In this document: in pieces, positions 47,941 to 59,175 of the stretch | How the letters are laid out: every line of letters starts with the position of its first letter | Numbering within the stretch: the stretch's first letter is position 1 | Source: Anaeramoeba flamelloides | Taxonomy: Eukaryota > Metamonada > Anaeramoebidae | NCBI GenBank assembly: GCA_027625915.1 | Contig: JANTQA010000012.1 | Span: forward strand, 11,990,501 to 12,054,500 | Direction: 5' to 3' | DNA: 64,000 nucleotides | Translations under genes and position numbers: made by a program | The notes under the pieces: generated by a model | What the model saw: the letters and a program-made list of their open reading frames with translations, nothing else | What the model was told of the DNA's origin: nothing | The model's database searches: none

Positions 47941-48639
47941 AAATAATATGAAAATAAAATAAAATTCAAAATTTGTTAAAAAGGGAAATTGACTATAAAT
48001 ATAACTAAAATTGGTGTTTATTCACCTGTTATTTTGAAAGTGGTGAATATTATTACATCTAATTTCTCTCTTGAATTGCAAAAAAAAAAAAAAATACTAA
48101 GATTAAATCAATAAAATTCATTTTTTTTAGATGTTACAAAAGATAAAAGAATAATTAAATTAGTATTTCCTGAAATTTTTATATCTTTAATTTTTTTATT
48201 TTTCAAAAATGAAATATTATTTTTTTTTTGGAGAAAATGAGGTGCAGAAAATTTCAATATAATTTTGGAAAATATAGTAAGGAGGTAAAGAATTTTTTAA
48301 ATAAGAAAATACTAGATAAATATTTCTATATTATTGAAAAATTGTGTTTCCAGATTATACCACTTACTAAAATTGTTTTATAATCAAAAAATTAAAAAAA
48401 CTTTCATTAGTTTTCACTAATTAAAATATCATACAAAATGGAGATCAGTAATTTTCAATAATCTTTCTTTAAATAATATCATACATTAAAAACAAATTAA
48501 ATTATTATTAACCATCAATAAATCATTAGAATTTGTTTATTATAAAGCTGCAAAATATCTTTTTTTTAAATTTGTGACAAAATAACTGTATTAAAATTCC
48601 AAAAATTTCAGCAAAGTTAAATCCGTTCGAGCAATCACG

Positions 48640-49243
48640 ATAATACAATTTAATTCCAATTGGGAATTATTTTGATTTTTGAAAAATTTAAAAATCATTT
48701 TTTTAACATTTATTATTTTGGTTATCATTTCATTTTTTTGTAATACCTAACTTGTTTCGTCCAATGAAAATATTTTTTCTAAGGATTTATATCGGTTTAA
48801 AGGTAGGCTTTTACAAATATAAGAACTCAAATAAAATTAGTAGATGATCTCTAAACATTTGATAGATCAATATTCAGAATAGAATTTAGACATATTTACC
48901 AATGAATTATTTTTTTTTTTTTGCTCTCTCCAAACTTTTTAAAACAATCTTGATTTATTAGTATTGATAATTATTTATTTTGAGTTTGTGATTATTTAAA
49001 TTTATAAACAATTGTGAACATCCCAATTAGTGAATGGTTCTAATTAGGTATTCCTTCAAGAATTGATCAAGATTTTTTTTTCCAAAAATTGAATTTTGGT
49101 GTTTCTGTGATGTTAAAATTTTTGAATTGGTGTTTATTTTGGATATTTAAATAGTTTTAGGTGCGGGTGAGTTTAATAAAGATATTTTTCAATAAATTTA
49201 TACTTTTTTTTTTTTTATTATTTTTTTTTTTTTTTTGGGGGGG
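48640..49243. repeat. LDR-2 copy ending in a T/G run
   Basis: It shares 'aactcaaataaaattagtag' and 'gctctctccaaactttttaa' with 54690-54820. The copy continues through 'aaaattgaattttggt' and stops at a T16-G7 run (49221-49243), where the 54.5-kb copy stops at an A17-G18 run. Confidence 0.55.
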
Positions 49244-49746
49244 CATATATTAGAGAATCCAACCACATTTTTTAAACTATGTGGTACACTATTTGATTTA
49301 TTGATTCGTTTGGGATTTTAACTGGTTGTAGTAAAAAAATAAATAAATAAACGAAAAAAAAACAATTTTTATTCAAAATAATTTTGCCTTTTTACGATTT
49401 TATGATTATTCGTGATAAGAGTGAAATAATTATGATTTCGTATGAAAACCGCGATCTATTGGTAATATTGCGATTTTCCATAATATAATCATGTTAAAAA
49501 TTATAGGAAAAAAATAAAAATTAAAAAACAAAATAAGTAAAAAATAATTAAAAATAATTAATTTGGAATTCAATGAAAAATATGATAGTCTACTAATTTA
49601 ATTGGAAGAATAAAGTGTATTCTTGGGATTAACCCTTGCATATTATTATAAATATTCAAAATTACTCTTCTATTTAAGTATCTAATTTCTTATATCTAAT
49701 CTTTCTTGTTTCTCCCTTGTTGTGCTGGATATCAAATGCATATGGG

Positions 49747-51195
49747 CTATATTATAATCAATTTCTCATCTGCATGCAAATTAAACCATTGTAGGGGCGA
49801 CTGTTTCCCCTCACAGAAGTTTCTTAACCGGTCATAAATCTCCTCGATTTCCCATTTTTTCTCATAGTCAAAAAAGATATTTCGTAATCTGTCTTTTAAT
49901 TTTGACTCTATACCAAAATTTAACTTGTCTTCCACATAGTTTGTTATAACAAAGCACGGTGCGTTTTTCGGAACACTTATGATCTTGTCTTTGATTTTGA
50001 TCTCATTTTTTCCTTTCAAAAGTCTGTCTGGCCCAGATTGCCTATAAGCTGCAGCAATGTCAAAAATCTGATGCTTAGCCTCAACAAGCGCAAGAACATT
50101 TTCTTCGAGATGATCTGTAATAACAAAATCAATTTCCCCATTAACACTATTCCAATACACATTTGAAAACACTTTGTATTGATCTTTTTCCAAGCCTAAA
50201 CGCTCAACAATTAAAGGTATTGCCTGTTTTTCCGAAAGCTTTTCAAAGGTGTCTCCAACCAAATTTGACCCCTTTCCAATGTATTGTTCAACTCGCAGCC
50301 ATTCTTTGAAATAAGCTTTGAAAGTGTTCTTCACTAATTTGTATTTTACATAATCTTTGTCTTTTTTTAATGCTTGTAAATAATTATTTAGTGTCTTTTC
50401 TTTTTTCTCAAAATGTTTTTTTCTTGCGTTTATAATTTGGAGAATTTTTTGGTTAATCTCTTCTTTGTGTTGTATTAAGATTAACTTTATTTGTTCTTGT
50501 TTCTCTCTTTCTTCTTTTTCTTGTTTTTCTTTTTCTTCTTGTTTTTCTTTTTCTTCTTGTTTTTCTTGTTCTTTTTCTTTTTCTTGTTCTTGTTCTTGAA
50601 TTTCTTTTTCTTGTTCTTTTTGATTATTATCTTGTTCTTCTTTTTGAATTTCTTTTTCATCTTCTTGTTCGTTGGTTTCTTTGTGTAGAATTTCCATTTG
50701 TTTTTGTTTTTTAAAGATGCTATTGGCAATTTGCATTTTAATTTTTTCTCTTCTTTCAGATCCTTCTGTTGATAGTTTCTTGAGAAAATCTTGTGTTTTG
50801 CTATTTAGCCCTTTCAAAACGGTATACTTTTTATACATCTTGCCTCTTTTCATTGAGTGTGTCTTAAAGTGGATTAAACCAATTGGGTCTTCAACAGTAC
50901 AGCCACACAAAGAAAGTGGGTGTTTGAATTCGTTTTCTCTTTCCTTGAATTCCTTCAGAAATTTCCTTTTCAGATCACCCCTAATCCCTTCGTCTTTTTC
51001 AAAAATATCAAAGATATGTTTGATAAATTTTGGAAAATCTTCTTTTGATTCTCCATCATAAACACATGGTTGTGGAAAAGATAGTAAAACTTTTCTCACT
51101 TTTTCAAGCAATTTATTTTGTTTTTTTTTTAACTCTTCTAGATCCATCAGAAAAAAGGAAAAAAAATAAATTTCAAACTGTTTGAAATCATCCAA
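49747..51195 (-). CDS. Coiled-coil protein with a PD-(D/E)XK nuclease-like domain
   Basis: 482 codons from the first ATG. A second ATG at 51147 (MDLEELKKKQNKLL) is the likelier start, because the 16 residues before it are AT-biased and hydrophobic; this gives 466 aa. Residues about 180-250 (long numbering) are a Gln/Glu/Lys repeat, probably coiled coil. Residues about 300-470 look like a restriction-endonuclease fold. An early helix with Glu (VGDTFEKLSEKQAIPLIVER) is followed by GEIDFVI (D356) and then LALVEAKHQ (E372, K374), the D...ExK pattern. Such domains cut DNA in restriction, repair and mobile-element enzymes, and some have become non-catalytic. All three signature residues are present, so activity is possible. 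Substrate and pathway are unknown. No transposase or restriction partner adjoins it. Confidence 0.68.
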   Translation of the reverse strand: MDDFKQFEIYFFSFFLMDLEELKKKQNKLLEKVRKVLLSFPQPCVYDGESKEDFPKFIKHIFDIFEKDEGIRGDLKRKFLKEFKERENEFKHPLSLCGCTVEDPIGLIHFKTHSMKRGKMYKKYTVLKGLNSKTQDFLKKLSTEGSERREKIKMQIANSIFKKQKQMEILHKETNEQEDEKEIQKEEQDNNQKEQEKEIQEQEQEKEKEQEKQEEKEKQEEKEKQEKEEREKQEQIKLILIQHKEEINQKILQIINARKKHFEKKEKTLNNYLQALKKDKDYVKYKLVKNTFKAYFKEWLRVEQYIGKGSNLVGDTFEKLSEKQAIPLIVERLGLEKDQYKVFSNVYWNSVNGEIDFVITDHLEENVLALVEAKHQIFDIAAAYRQSGPDRLLKGKNEIKIKDKIISVPKNAPCFVITNYVEDKLNFGIESKLKDRLRNIFFDYEKKWEIEEIYDRLRNFCEGKQSPLQWFNLHADEKLIII

Positions 51196-52451
51196 AACTT
51201 TTCATAAATGTAAAAGTGCTGGAATTTTATCGAAATCTGATTTTTCTAAACTATAGAGCCTGTCTTTCAAAAGATCTTCCTAAATTGTCTTATTTAAAAA
51301 ATCAAAACATTATTTCGGTGTAATCTAAATTTCGAAGTGACAAAAAAAACTATTTAAATGGAATTATCCCTCTTTTATTTAAACTATTAAAGGAAGTGGA
51401 CCTTAGAATGAATTTATTTCATATTCAGATGATGATTTGTCTCATAAGAGGAGATTGATAAATTGTCCTTTTTTTAGTTTTCAAAATCTAAATAATTAAA
51501 ACAAATTAATCTAATTTAACAAATTCAACCTGATGATCCTCAATCCAAAGAATTCCAATATAACAAAGGTTCACAGTTTTTCAATAAAGTCAATGAATTT
51601 TTTAAAGTAGATTCTAATTAATCAAATAAGGCTTTAAAAAAAAAAAATTATGTAACAATTCCTGAATTTAATGTATATATAAATTTAAAAGTCTTTGATC
51701 ATTTGATTTGATAAAAAAATGATTGTTAAGTAAAATGACTAATCTTTTTTTTTTTTTTAGGAAATATATATTTTATTTGTGTCTTATTTTAGTTATTTTG
51801 ATATTTTTATATGATATTGTTCTATACTGTAACAAGTCCATTGACTGTTACAAAAAGTTTAAAAAGAATAAAAAATATTAATCTTTTATAATTTTATATT
51901 TACATATTATTAAATTTCTTCAATTTGAAATAAATTATTTTATTTTTCACTCCAAAATAACTTTAATTCATTTTAACAAAATTTGTGTTTTTTTATATAC
52001 AACTTTTATATTTGACAAATTAAAGTATTTAGTAAAATTTTTGAGATATAAATAATTTATTTGAAAAAAATGAAAAAAAAAAAACTTCAAGTTGTATTTA
52101 TCTCTATATTCTCAAATATATAAAAAAGAAAATTGTTTTATATATATTGTAAAATGAAAAATTGTAAAGAAATCTTTCAAAGTGATAGCTTGGGACATCC
52201 TCAATTCGAAATTTTGAGAATGAAAAAGAAAAACAATCAAATTTTTTCAAGAAAAAAAAACCATTGTCGTTTCAAAAAGTTGTAATATTCAGCTTTATCC
52301 TTTAAAGATTCATTTATCGTTGATTTTTGGTCATTTGGTTAAATTAATTATTCAATTGCCTATATAAAATAATAATTATTCTAACAAGTATGTTGTGGTT
52401 TTCTCTTAGTATATTATTTTTTGGTTTAGGTTTTTTTTTTTTTTTCTTGGA
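51196..52451. other. AT-rich spacer, no gene seen
   Basis: Long A and T runs only. No inverted end or open frame of coding quality is seen. Confidence 0.35.
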
Positions 52452-53272
52452 TCTAACAGTCAAACCTAAAACCAGGAAATTTTCAAACCCCAGTAATTCC
52501 ATTTTTCTTATCAATCGAAAATATTAGTAAAATCTCGAAAATCTACTCCCATTTTACTGACAAATAACTCTATTACAGGACAACTTATAACTGTTCCAAT
52601 TGAGATATTGTTTAAATATTCTAACTCCATCATTTTTAACTCTTTGGTGAATTCAGATATCAAAAAAATCCAAAATTTGTAAAATTAATTGAGAAAATGA
52701 CTGAAAATGAAAATCCACTTTTGATTTTAAATTTTGAAATAAAAAACATTTTCATGCTTTTAAAATATTTGAGAGAATTTGAATTTAAGAGAAGTGTTTG
52801 ATTATTGCAAATTATCATGAAATTATGAAAACCTTTTTGTAAAAAAATAAATCCTCTAATATTCACAATAGAAATATAAAATTTTGAAAAAAATTATTCA
52901 AAGAAAGCTATAAAGTAAATAAAACTCTTACTTCGTAAAGGTGACAACAAAAAAATTCTTATAAAGATTATTTCCGATAAATTTAGAATTTATCTAAAGG
53001 AAAAATCGCAATAAATTTTATTTTCAATTTTCAGTCATGTTCTCAATTAATTTTACAATTTTTGGATTTTTTTAATTTCTGAATTCATTAAAGAGTTAAA
53101 ATTAACAGATTCAGAATATTTAACCAATGCCCCCAATTTGAACTGTTAAAATTTCTGGATAACTGTGTTATATGTCTGTATAATGGGAGTAGATTTTCGA
53201 GATTTTACTTATATTTTCAATTGATTAGAAAAATGGAATTACTGGATTTTGAAATTTTCCTTGTTTTAGATT
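52452..53272. repeat. Foldback element with arms of about 250 bases
   Basis: Arms at about 52452-52710 and 53030-53272 are inverted copies at about 80% identity by eye. For example 'ccagtaattccatttttct' pairs with 'agaaaaatggaattactgg', and 'aaaatctactcccat' with 'atgggagtagatttt'. The loop is about 320 bases. It carries no gene; the 68-codon open frame at 52660-52866 is inside it and not believable. Confidence 0.75.
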
Positions 53273-54179
53273 TGACGCAAAGTTCTATAATATAGTCTCG
53301 GTGATAATATTAACAAAATTCGTTTTTTGAACCACGTTTATGGTAAAAAATCCCCTGAAATTTTAGTTTATTGTTTTCTTTCGCTGTTTTATATATTTTA
53401 ATTATTTGTTAATGGTAATATGTTAAAAAAAACTGTTATTATAGTAATTAATGTATTTTAAATTCGTTAAATTCATGTATTTGGTTTTAGAGGGTGTCTA
53501 CGCATGATATTTGTGTTTATAAAACACGATTCGTCGTATTTTAAACTAAATTTGGTTTTCAAAGATCAAATAAATAATCTATAATAAATAACCTCAAGAA
53601 TCCAATATGTGAATAAATAAAAGAAAGAATATAGAATTTTAAAAATGGATAATCGGGGAAAAACTAAAATTATTGGATCGGGTTTATTTTGTTTTTTTTT
53701 AGGGTGGTTAGATGTTATTAAAACGCATGTCCCTTAAACCAATTGAATTATGGAGTTATATTGTTTAAGTGGTTATTCAGAAATGGGGTCATAAATTTTC
53801 CAAGGTTTAAAGTTTTTCAATTACATATCTCTATGTTAAGGGAAATTATAATAAGTTATTTTTTTTAATTATTTTGTTTTCCTTTTGACGACACGATCTT
53901 GAAAAAAATTTTTGAAAAAAAAATTAAATATTTATTAATTTATCACTTTTCATAACTCCAGTTATAATAATCACTCTTTGTTAATAAAAGGTCTTGCGTA
54001 AGCAATTATTTTCCATGATATTTTACTTTTTAAATTGAAAAATCCAATTTTCTTCCAAGAATTTTTTCAAATCTAATAGTATAAAAATTTGAATATTTTT
54101 TTTATCACAGTTAAGGAGTTGGGCGAATCGATGAGGAATCTAACATCAATTTTTGTTGTTATTGTGTGTAAATTTATGG
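53273..54179. other. AT-rich spacer, no gene seen
   Basis: Slightly less AT-rich around 53320-53780 but without an open frame longer than about 40 codons of coding quality. Confidence 0.3.
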
Positions 54180-55344
54180 TTATTAGAATCTTTAAAGGTC
54201 TCTAAAAAGCAATTAGTAGTGAAGTACAATTTTTTGATCTCATCAATTAAAAATAATCCTTGTATTAGAAAAAAAATCTAACAATTTCAGATAAAAATCC
54301 ACATTTTATCACAAATTTAAAGACTGAAAAATCAATTTCCAGAATCCAAAGTTGCTAAATATATTTCTTAATTTTTTCGAATAATCTGGGTTAATTTTGA
54401 ATAATTAAATTTTCTAAAAAAATTAAATATAAACTAATAGATTTTTTTGGTGAATTGTTTCTTAAATCTTGGAAATAAACTTAAATTCAAAATATTCTAC
54501 AGAATTAAAATGGTACATACAATCACAATTGTACAATTTCATTCAACTTGGAAATAATTTTGATTTTTATAAAATAAGAAAACCATTATTTCCTCTTTTA
54601 TTATTTTTATATTCATTTCATTTTTTGAACTTGTATAATTAGATCATTTTTTTTTCTACGATTTGTATTATAATAAAGTTGAGTTGTTCAAAATATAATA
54701 TCTCAAATAAAATTAGTAGATAGATCTAGTCATTTGATCCGTTAATATTCCGAATAGAATTTGTGGTAATTTCAGAATATAATTTTTTGTTTTGCTCTCT
54801 CCAAAATTTTTAATAATACCTTGGTTTATTAGTATTGATAAACATTAATTTTTTGTTTTGTGTGTATTATAATTCATAAAAAATTGTTAAAATTACAATT
54901 ATTGGATGGTTCTAATTTATTTTTTTATTTAGAATTGATTAAATAAGATTTTTTTTTACAAAATTGAATTTTGGTATATTAAATTTTTTGAATCGGGGTT
55001 TATTTTGATGTTACAATTATCTTTAAAAAAAAAAAAAAAAAGGGGGGGGGGGGGGGGGGTTAAACCCTGTTTGGGACTTTATATTGAAGAAAATTGGGTT
55101 AATCTTTGAAATTAAAAAATTGAAAAAATACTTACATTTGGAAGTTCTAAAAGATGAATTCTTTAAATACCAGAATACTATTGTTTTGAGTTTCCATTTT
55201 TTTAATTTTGAAAAGGAATTAACAAAAAAATTTCAAAAATAACAATTTTTTATAGTGATAATAAGAAAAAAGGTTATAATTTATTGTTCAATAAGATTTT
55301 AAAATTATCTTTAAAAAAAAAAAAAAAGGGGGGGGGGGGGGGGG
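54180..55344. repeat. Composite repeat with two A-run/G-run junctions
   Basis: The outer parts (54180-54500 and 55080-55310) are colinear with 41880-42450. The middle (54520-55060) is an LDR-2 copy. The LDR-2 copy ends at A17-G18 (55025-55059) and the outer repeat ends at A15-G17 (55313-55344). Each is preceded by 'attatctttaaaaaa'. It looks like one element inserted into another. Confidence 0.6.
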
Positions 55345-56139
55345 TTCACTAATATCATTTACGGCCAATTACAAACTATTTTGATTATGGAGAAATCTAA
55401 TATAATGTCAATCCCTCAAGAAGCAAAATAACTTTAACTTTATAAAAATATTAACAGGTTAGTTAACTAAAAAAATCTTCAAGTGAATTAAATAAAAAAT
55501 TCCAAACGGTTTTACTTTATCTTTAAAATTGAAAAAAGAAGAAAAAATATAATTATATGTTGTTAACTATAAAATAAAAATATTAATATTTTCATTAGTC
55601 TTTCCAGAAAAAAAAATTAGATCCAAACACTTATATTTAAATTATAAATGAAAAAAAAATGTCACTGATTTTTATCAAAATCCTTTTTCAAATAGAGGCC
55701 TAAATTACAATCTACTTCTTTGAAAAATCTTTTTGAAAAAGAAAAGATATAATTTAACAGAAGTTGAATTTTTTCTCAATTTATAACCTAAATGATATTA
55801 ATTAAAATAAATTTATTAAGTTTGTATTTCAAAAGAGAAGTCCGTTGTCTTAGATTCTGCAAGGGTTTAGAATTTTGTAAAGTTACAGGGTTTAAAAAAT
55901 CTTTTTTTGGAAAGCTGAATGAAAATATTTTTCAATTTATTTTACAACAGCGGTATTATATTGAATCGGACTTGTTTTTAAAGCTCATTCTCATAAATGA
56001 ATTCTTGTTTTTAAAAGTTTAAAACATTTTTCTGAAAATATTACTGAAAAGTAAAAATTCTCATATACTGATAAATTCAAATAAATATTGAAAAAAATTT
56101 ATTTCATTTTCCATTTTATAGTAGGAAAAAAAATACCGG
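55345..56139. other. AT-rich spacer, no gene seen
   Basis: The 76-codon frame at 55792-56022 has mixed composition and matches no family I recognise. It is left unannotated. Confidence 0.3.
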
Positions 56140-56600
56140 ACATGAAAAAAATCCCGGACAAGATTTTTAATTGTAAGTATTAGTAAAATTTTTGTATAAT
56201 TTCAATGAAATCCTTATTATAAATAACCAATTTTTTTATGAGATTAGTAATAAACCTACCTAAAGTCCATCAAAGTAAGGTGTCTCTAGAATACTCGAGT
56301 AATTGTTTGATAGCCTAATGATGATCAACTTTTTTTGAAAAAAAATCGAGTTTTATCGAGGTTTACTAGAGTTTGGAAAATGATAATTTTTCTTCTTGTT
56401 TTTTGATTGATTGAATGGTGTTTTGAACAAGTGTGATTTCGTCAATCATCATTCTAATAAGTGGGGGGGGTTATAATTGAAAAGGTTCGATTCTTAAAAA
56501 AAGGAATTTGATTGTAAATAAATGAAATTACACAATAATTTTACTAATATTCACAATTAAAAATCTTGTACTGGATTTTTTTCAGGTCCGGTATTTTTTT
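56140..56600. repeat. MITE family A, best-preserved copy
   Basis: The left end (about 56130-56180) has 'accggacatgaaaaaaatcc' and then cggacaag, i.e. the motif ccggaca twice, followed by atttttaattgt and 'attagtaaaa'. The right end (56540-56605) is its inverse, 'ttttactaatattcacaatt', then 'caggtccggtatttttttca'. Length is about 470 bases. The interior has a G8 run at 56463. No gene is present. Other copies are at 345-1545 and 11745-12225. Confidence 0.75.
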
Positions 56601-59175
56601 CACTGCTCTTAGAAATTTTTTTTTTTACACTCACATTGAAAAAAGTATTCAATTGGTGTAATTAGTGAAAACTTTATAATTTTGGTTTGACGAGAGAAGA
56701 CTCTTTCTCTTTGGTTGTTTTAAAAGTTAAGGTTATAGATTATAAAAATGGAAATTGAATAAAAAAATTTATTTATTTATTTAAATTTTTCAATATTTCT
56801 TAATTATTTTAAAAATTTTCTTTTCTTTGAAAGAAAGAAAGAAATAGTATTGATTGTAAAGGGTGTTTAGAAAAATACAATTGTTTAGAAATGTAACCAC
56901 AAAGTTTTGGAATAAAATAATATAAAAAATTTACTTAATTTCCCAAAAAAATTCCAATAATTATTCGAAAAGTAAAAAAAATATCATTTTTTGATTCAAA
57001 GAACAAATTTAAAATCAAATTGTTCTCTTTATTGAATAAAAAAATACAAGAAAAAAAATCAAACATAGAAATTCAAAATTCTCACAAAATACCGTTTTTA
57101 AATCCTGAAAATTCAACTCGTAATCTTAAGAAATGCTTTTTTCGTTTGATGATTGTTAATACGTAATGAGCAATACAATCTTAATTTTCCAGTTGAGTTA
57201 TTAATAACCCAAAGATTAATTGTATCAATAGACATTACAATTATTTCTCATTTTTAAAGATTTTCCAACAAAGAAAACGAATTCAAATTTAATATTTCAA
57301 AGAATAAAAAAATAAGTATAATAGTAATCACCAAATAACTAATTTGTAGTATAATACAGTTTATGGTTTATGATCTGATATTGGAAAAAAAAATACCCAA
57401 ATTTTTAAATTTCAAGAATATATAAAACATTCTTTGTGAATAAAATAAAAGATCAATTTTTTTAGATCTTCAACGATTCATTATTGATATTTCAATTATA
57501 TTTTTAAACTAATATAATTTTCAACTTTAGTTGTTCATAAAGACTCTCAGAAATTACTAAAGGTGAGATTTCTTCAAAATAAAAATTTTTTGCAAGTTTT
57601 TCTTTTTCCAATTTGAGATCCAAAAATAGGAACAAAAAGCATCTTGATCTTTCCACTGAAAATAGAATTGGGAAAAAGGAACTCTTTCAAAAATGATAAT
57701 TCGTCTCTCTAAAGTTGATAAATGAAGTTGCCAATCTGGTTTGATTCATCTTTGTAGAAATAAGTACTCGGCTGGTATTTTAATTCTAAATGGGAAACAA
57801 TTTTCACTTTCAATCCCATATTTTTCTTTAATAAAAAGAGTTACAAACAAGTAGTGAAGTCTGTGATCTCTAACTCAAAAAGAAAATTGAAAATGAAATG
57901 AAAATTTGTACCATTTATTATTCAAATACCAGTATTACCTTTGGGATTAAAAATTAATAAGAGTTATTAGTCCCTTTATGTTTACTGTAACTAAATAAGG
58001 CGTTTCAAAGTTTTATGTTCTGTTTCAAAAAAAAAAGAGTGTTTTTTTAGTTATCAAAGAACTATTGATAAATTCACAAATATTTCAAGCGCTTTTTAAT
58101 TCAATTCCCATTCTATCCAAACCAAATAAACGATTCTTGACGTTGAAAGTCTTGAATATCAACCAATTATATAAAGTTTCTTAACATTTAAATTTAGATA
58201 GTTCTCCATAAAGATCAAAAGTAAAAAAAAAAATCGAAAATGAAGAAAAAGTTTACAACACATTTATTTTAGTTTATTGGTATACATTAACCAACCCAAG
58301 AAACGGATGAGAATCCATGTGTTAGTATGAAATTGTTTTCTTTATGTCCTATTATTTAAAAAGAAAATAAAAAAGGAAATTCAAATAAAAAATTTATTAT
58401 CATAAAAAAGAACTAAACAAATCAAAAATATTGAATTAAATTTGAATCAAAAACCAACAAAATTGGTTTGAGAATAGGTTTTGAATTTGTGTGCGAATTA
58501 GTTTTTGGCAGTAACACAAAGAAAAAAAAGTATGTGATATTATTCTTGAAACTCAAGATTAAGAAAAGAATAATCAATTTGTCGAACACCACATTCTTAA
58601 AAACAAGTATAAAGGATAATGTTTTTGATTTTGCAATCAAAAAATCTGTGTAATAAGATCGAAACATACTTTGGTTTTGGTCAAAATTTTCTCATCGATC
58701 ATGGATAAAAGTTTTTTGTTTCTGAAGGAAAGAAGAAATTTTTAAGGAAACCAGGTTTTTGGCTGACAATTCGTTCTTTTGGAAATTGGGTTGCTCTCGT
58801 CTTCAATTTAATACTTTCTTTTTGATGATTAGGGTAAAAATTATTCTTCTTGTACTTATTTTTTAAAAAAAAAAATGAATGAGAGTTTAGTTTCAAAGTA
58901 CCATTCAATTTACTTAAAAACGCTATTTTTTTTTCTTTTTTTCCCTTTTTTTTTTTAATTTTTTTCTCTCTTTACTTTTTCATTCAAAAATTCCAGAATA
59001 TGGATAACTTTACAAAAACGAATTAAAACCCCGAGTCAAGATAAAAAGAAGACATTTTCAAAAAAATAACGAGTCAAGATAATTTTTAAAAAAACACAAA
59101 TCCAGAAAAAAAAAATTATTACCAAAACTAAATCATTTTTTTTTCATACAAAAAAATAAATTTAATTTGTTTCTT
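56601..59175. other. Spacer with coding-like but unassembled segments
   Basis: On the minus strand 57630-57870 is richer in coding-like sequence: KYQPSTYFYKDESNQIG, then LSFLKEFLFPNSIFSGK in the same frame beyond a stop. It could be a decayed gene or unrecognised exons. On the plus strand 58436-58653 is open for 72 codons without a known domain. 58040-58200 resembles 38040-38170. The last 150 bases before the protease start are A/T-run rich, as expected of a leader. Confidence 0.3.

Larger units (their letters stand above)
46654..49746. repeat. Repeat-bearing spacer
   Basis: 47530-47940 is a foldback element. 48640-49243 is an LDR-2 copy ending in a T16-G7 run. The rest is AT-rich with no open frame of coding quality. 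Confidence 0.45.

Noticed and set aside
50487-50729. Lys/Asn-rich and Phe-rich open frames on both strands
   Set aside because: They are out-of-frame and antisense readings of the Gln/Glu/Lys repeat of the nuclease-like protein.
55025-55344. Telomeric or subtelomeric G-rich repeat
   Set aside because: They are homopolymer G runs without a tandem telomere unit and lie at repeat ends within ordinary sequence.
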